Below, piece after piece: positions 61,428-64,000 of a DNA stretch of 64,000 nt. Source of the stretch: Palsa-948 sp964481195 (GTDB lineage: Bacteria > Bacteroidota > Bacteroidia > Palsa-948). The position numbers and the translations under genes were made by a program. A model generated the notes under the pieces. The model made no database searches. It was given only the letters and a program-made list of their open reading frames with translations, and had not been told where the DNA came from. The stretch is taken from contig CAYZTB010000007.1 in the NCBI GenBank assembly GCA_964481195.1, positions 22,892-86,891 on the forward strand, written 5' to 3'. Numbering within the stretch: position 1 is the first letter of the stretch; each line of letters starts with the position of its first letter.

Positions 61428-63236
61428 ATGTCACAAGCACACGATCAAGCACATAGTGACCATCATCACGATGACCACCATCATGAAGAAAGCTTTATTT
61501 CGAAGTATGTCTTCAGTATGGACCATAAAATGATTGCACGCCAGTTTTTGGTAACTGCAATTATTATGGCTTTTGCTGCTATGACCATGTCAACATTGTT
61601 TCGCTTACAGCTAGCATGGCCTGATGAGGGATTTGCAATAACTAATTGGATATTAGGTGACAAATGGGCTCCAGAAGGTAAAATGACGCCTGAAATTTAT
61701 TTAGGCTTAGTTACTATTCATGGAACTATTTTGGTGTTTTTTGTATTAACTGGAGGGTTGAGCGGAACTTTTGCTAATCTTTTGATTCCATATCAGATTG
61801 GAGCTCGCGATATGGCTTCACCATTCATGAATATGCTATCCTATTGGTTCTTTCTAATTGCTGCAATTATCATGCTTGCATCTATGTATATTCCTACAGG
61901 TCCTGCTTCTCCAGGATGGACAATTTATCCTCCTTTAAGTGCCTTGCCTGAAGCAATGCCTGGTTCTGGACTAGGAATGACTATGTGGCTAATTAGTATG
62001 AGCCTGTTTGTGGTATCTGCTTTATTAGCAGGTTTAAATTACATCATTACAGTTCTTAATTTAAGAACTGTAGGTATGACTATGTTACGTTTACCTCTTA
62101 CAATTTGGGCTCTTTTAATTACTGCTGTATTAGGAGTACTTTCTTTTCCTGTTTTATTATCAGCAGTACTACTTTTAATATTTGATAGAACTATTGGAAC
62201 TAGTTTTTACTTATCAGATATTTTTATTAATGGACAAGCTTTGGAGTTTTCAGGTGGAAGTCCGATATTATTTCAGCACTTATTCTGGTTTCTAGGGCAC
62301 CCGGAAGTATATATTATTATTCTCCCTGCTTTAGGAATTATGTCTGAAGTTATTTCAGTTAACTCCCGTAAACCAATTTTTGGTTATAAGGCGATGGTTG
62401 GAAGTATTTTAGTTATTGCACTTCTTTCATTTATTGTTTGGGGTCACCACATGTTTATTACAGGCATGAATCCTTTCTTGGGATCTGTTTTTGTATTTAC
62501 AACTGTATTAATTGCTATACCTTCTGCGGTAAAAGCTTTTAACTACATAACAACACTTTGGAAGGGAAGGATTCGTTTCACACCTGCAATGTTATTTTGT
62601 ATTGGTGCAGTATCAACATTCGTTACCGGTGGTGTTACTGGAATTATTCTAGCTGATGCTGCATTAGATATTAATTTACATGATAATTATTTCGTAGTAG
62701 CTCACTTTCATATTGTAATGGGTTTGTCTGCTATTCTTGCAATGTGTGGTGGTGTTTATCATTGGTTTCCTAAAATGTATTTGCGAATGATGAACAAACA
62801 ATTGGGATACGCTCATTTTTGGCTTACGTTTATTGCAGCGTATGGTGTGTTTTTTCCACAACATTTTTTAGGACTAGCTGGCGTTCCTCGTAGATACTAC
62901 ACTAATTCTGCTTTCCCTATTTTTGAAAACTTAGTTAGCATTGAGGAAATGAGTACTTGGTTTGCTATTTTAGGTGCCGCTGCTCAGTTCATTTTTTTCT
63001 TTAATTTCTTTTATAGCATCTTCCGTGGAGAGAAAGCTCCTAAGAACCCTTGGGGTTCTAATACACTTGAGTGGACTACCGAAGTAGGCCATCATCATGG
63101 TAATTGGGGAGCAAAAATTCCTGAAGTACACCGTTGGGCTTATGATTACAGCAAACCCGGTGCTGCAGAAGACTTTATTCCTCAAACAATTCCGCTTGCC
63201 CCAGGTGAAAAAGACGGTGGGGAAGGATATTATTAG
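61428..63236 (+). CDS. coxA: Cytochrome c oxidase subunit I
   Basis: 602 residues, twelve membrane helices. Haem and copper ligands are visible: FWFLGHPEVYI (CuB histidine and cross-linked tyrosine), WGHHMFITGM (CuB pair), and VVAHFHIVMG (haem ligands). The N-terminus is histidine/aspartate-rich (DQAHSDHHHDDHHHEESF). It is the last gene of the operon here; subunits III and IV are not adjacent, and the next 200 bp contain T9SS-gene debris. Confidence 0.96.
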   Translation: MSQAHDQAHSDHHHDDHHHEESFISKYVFSMDHKMIARQFLVTAIIMAFAAMTMSTLFRLQLAWPDEGFAITNWILGDKWAPEGKMTPEIYLGLVTIHGTILVFFVLTGGLSGTFANLLIPYQIGARDMASPFMNMLSYWFFLIAAIIMLASMYIPTGPASPGWTIYPPLSALPEAMPGSGLGMTMWLISMSLFVVSALLAGLNYIITVLNLRTVGMTMLRLPLTIWALLITAVLGVLSFPVLLSAVLLLIFDRTIGTSFYLSDIFINGQALEFSGGSPILFQHLFWFLGHPEVYIIILPALGIMSEVISVNSRKPIFGYKAMVGSILVIALLSFIVWGHHMFITGMNPFLGSVFVFTTVLIAIPSAVKAFNYITTLWKGRIRFTPAMLFCIGAVSTFVTGGVTGIILADAALDINLHDNYFVVAHFHIVMGLSAILAMCGGVYHWFPKMYLRMMNKQLGYAHFWLTFIAAYGVFFPQHFLGLAGVPRRYYTNSAFPIFENLVSIEEMSTWFAILGAAAQFIFFFNFFYSIFRGEKAPKNPWGSNTLEWTTEVGHHHGNWGAKIPEVHRWAYDYSKPGAAEDFIPQTIPLAPGEKDGGEGYY

Positions 63237-63449
63237 GTTTTATATTGATAAGTGGGCAAATGGAAAATGTTAAAAGAATTACATAGTTAACTACTGTAGC
63301 CCGCCTTAATGCAAATACAATCTCTCCAGACTACTCCTTCGTAGCTGAAAAATTACCGCCCTGTTGACTTTAACATAAGACTGCATTGCGTGACAGCACA
63401 TGAATAGAAAACGCAAATAAACTGCCATCCACTTAATTAATTCTAAAAA

Positions 63450-63584
63450 ATGAAAAATAGATTCATTGCACTCTTAGGCTTTGTGTTGCTGTTTAGCGTG
63501 CAAACCTTTGCAGGTACCTACACCGTAACAGCCACAGGTGATAACGGAGGAACAAACGGGTCAGCCTCAAAAGTTGGGGAGTAG
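63450..63584 (+). pseudogene. 5' fragment of a secreted-protein gene
   Basis: 44 codons: signal peptide MKNRFIALLGFVLLFSVQTF, then AGTYTVTATGDNGGTNG, which looks like the beginning of a repeat or beta-helix surface protein, and a stop after SKVGE. Too short to be a functional surface protein. With the sorting-domain end at 63765-63844 it looks like the front of one original gene. Confidence 0.55.
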
Positions 63585-63622
63585 ATATAAAAAAATGAAT
63601 TTCTTTGCAGAAAAGAAGTTCC

Positions 63623-63844
63623 ATGCAAGACCCTAATTTAGACCTCTTACATCAACTATTCCCAGAGGAGTTGTTCAATTACTTTAATATATCTGAACAT
63701 CAGATACTTTGTAGTGTTGCAATAAAAGAAGAATATTGGTTAATAGATTTTGAAGAGAAGAACGAATTACCATCTGGGGTTTATTTTATAAAAATGGATT
63801 TTGGCGATAAGCATTACACTAAATCTGTTGTTAAATCTAAATAG
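63623..63844 (+). pseudogene. IS-orfA-like start joined to a T9SS sorting-domain end
   Basis: 73 codons from ATG 63623 (an in-frame TTG lies at 63605). Residues 1-45 (MQDPNLDLLHQLFPEELFNY, FNISEHQILCSVAI, then FEEKNELPSG) resemble the N-terminus of small transposase-associated proteins of the ISAon1 type. The last 25 residues, SGVYFIKMDFGDKHYTKSVV and KSK, are a T9SS sorting-domain end. The product is a chimera and unlikely to work. I read it as the scar of an insertion and deletion in a T9SS gene. The following 156 bp to the window end hold nothing I recognise. Confidence 0.5.
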
Positions 63845-64000
63845 ATTAATTTTACGTTAATGATAAAAAAACTCTCATCGGTCGGCTTAGCCCGATTCTG
63901 CATCGTGCAAGTCACAAAATGTCAAGCACATGGCGCATGAGTAGTATTGGGTGTACGTCAAATTTCCTAACCTAAGAAATTAACAATAAGGTATTGACAA

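Noticed and set aside
63845..64000. Possible IS end or RNA gene at the right edge
   Set aside because: No matching inverted repeat, duplicated target or tRNA-like fold could be made out in 156 bp.

Overview
The window looks like one stretch of a Bacteroidota chromosome: AT-rich, with many proteins ending in type IX secretion (T9SS) C-terminal sorting domains, promoter-like TAnnTTTG boxes, lipoproteins with Bacteroidota-style leaders, and a complete alternative complex III (ActABCDEF) operon joined to cytochrome oxidase subunits II and I. No rRNA, tRNA, CRISPR array or intact insertion sequence was seen. I do not assign a genus.

Layout. 1-6.4 kb: a partial CheB-type protein, an AraC-family regulator, small stress or metal-type proteins (CsbD-like, YceI, a heavy-metal-binding-domain protein, YtxH), a lone receiver protein and a protein made of five 31-residue repeats. 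6.6-13.4 kb: an Mla-type lipid-transport operon (permease, ATPase, MCE protein) followed by an Omp85-like outer-membrane protein and then a DUF748/AsmA-like protein. 13.5-16.5 kb: small lipoprotein and membrane genes and a LytTR response regulator. 16.6-46.7 kb: a large glucan-related region with GH15, a membrane-anchored receiver, a secreted TPR protein, an outer-membrane barrel, GH26-like and GH2-like enzymes, a GT2 synthase fused to two hydrolase-like domains, CotH-family and other T9SS surface proteins, GT4 plus GH57, a BadF-type kinase, and a STAS-like/GT2/small membrane protein operon. 46.8-51.6 kb: a porin, a 1068-residue repeat adhesin and a SPOR protein. 51.8-63.2 kb: respiratory operon. 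63.4-64 kb: debris of a T9SS gene and an IS-like ORF.

How it may work together. Reading the upstream regions by eye gave two promoter families with fixed geometry. Family I has two ATRYAAC-like half-sites 21 bp apart, then a CATCTTTG-like box. It lies before eight genes in the first 16 kb, including the AraC gene itself and the LytTR gene. Family II is GGCTATC-N14-AACGAA-N28/29-TAnnTTTG. It lies before nine transcription units carrying almost all of the glucan and surface genes plus the 31-residue-repeat protein. I infer a cascade in which the AraC protein controls a stress set and the LytTR gene, and LytTR (or another regulator) controls the second set. The second set contains the parts expected of a synthase-dependent exopolysaccharide machine: inner-membrane GT2 synthase(s), periplasmic TPR protein, outer-membrane barrel and periplasmic hydrolases. 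I do not recognise it as a described system.

A further unusual feature is a set of short palindromes between 36 and 45 kb. Three of them sit in frame inside T9SS-protein genes and add short peptides to the signal peptide or sorting domain.
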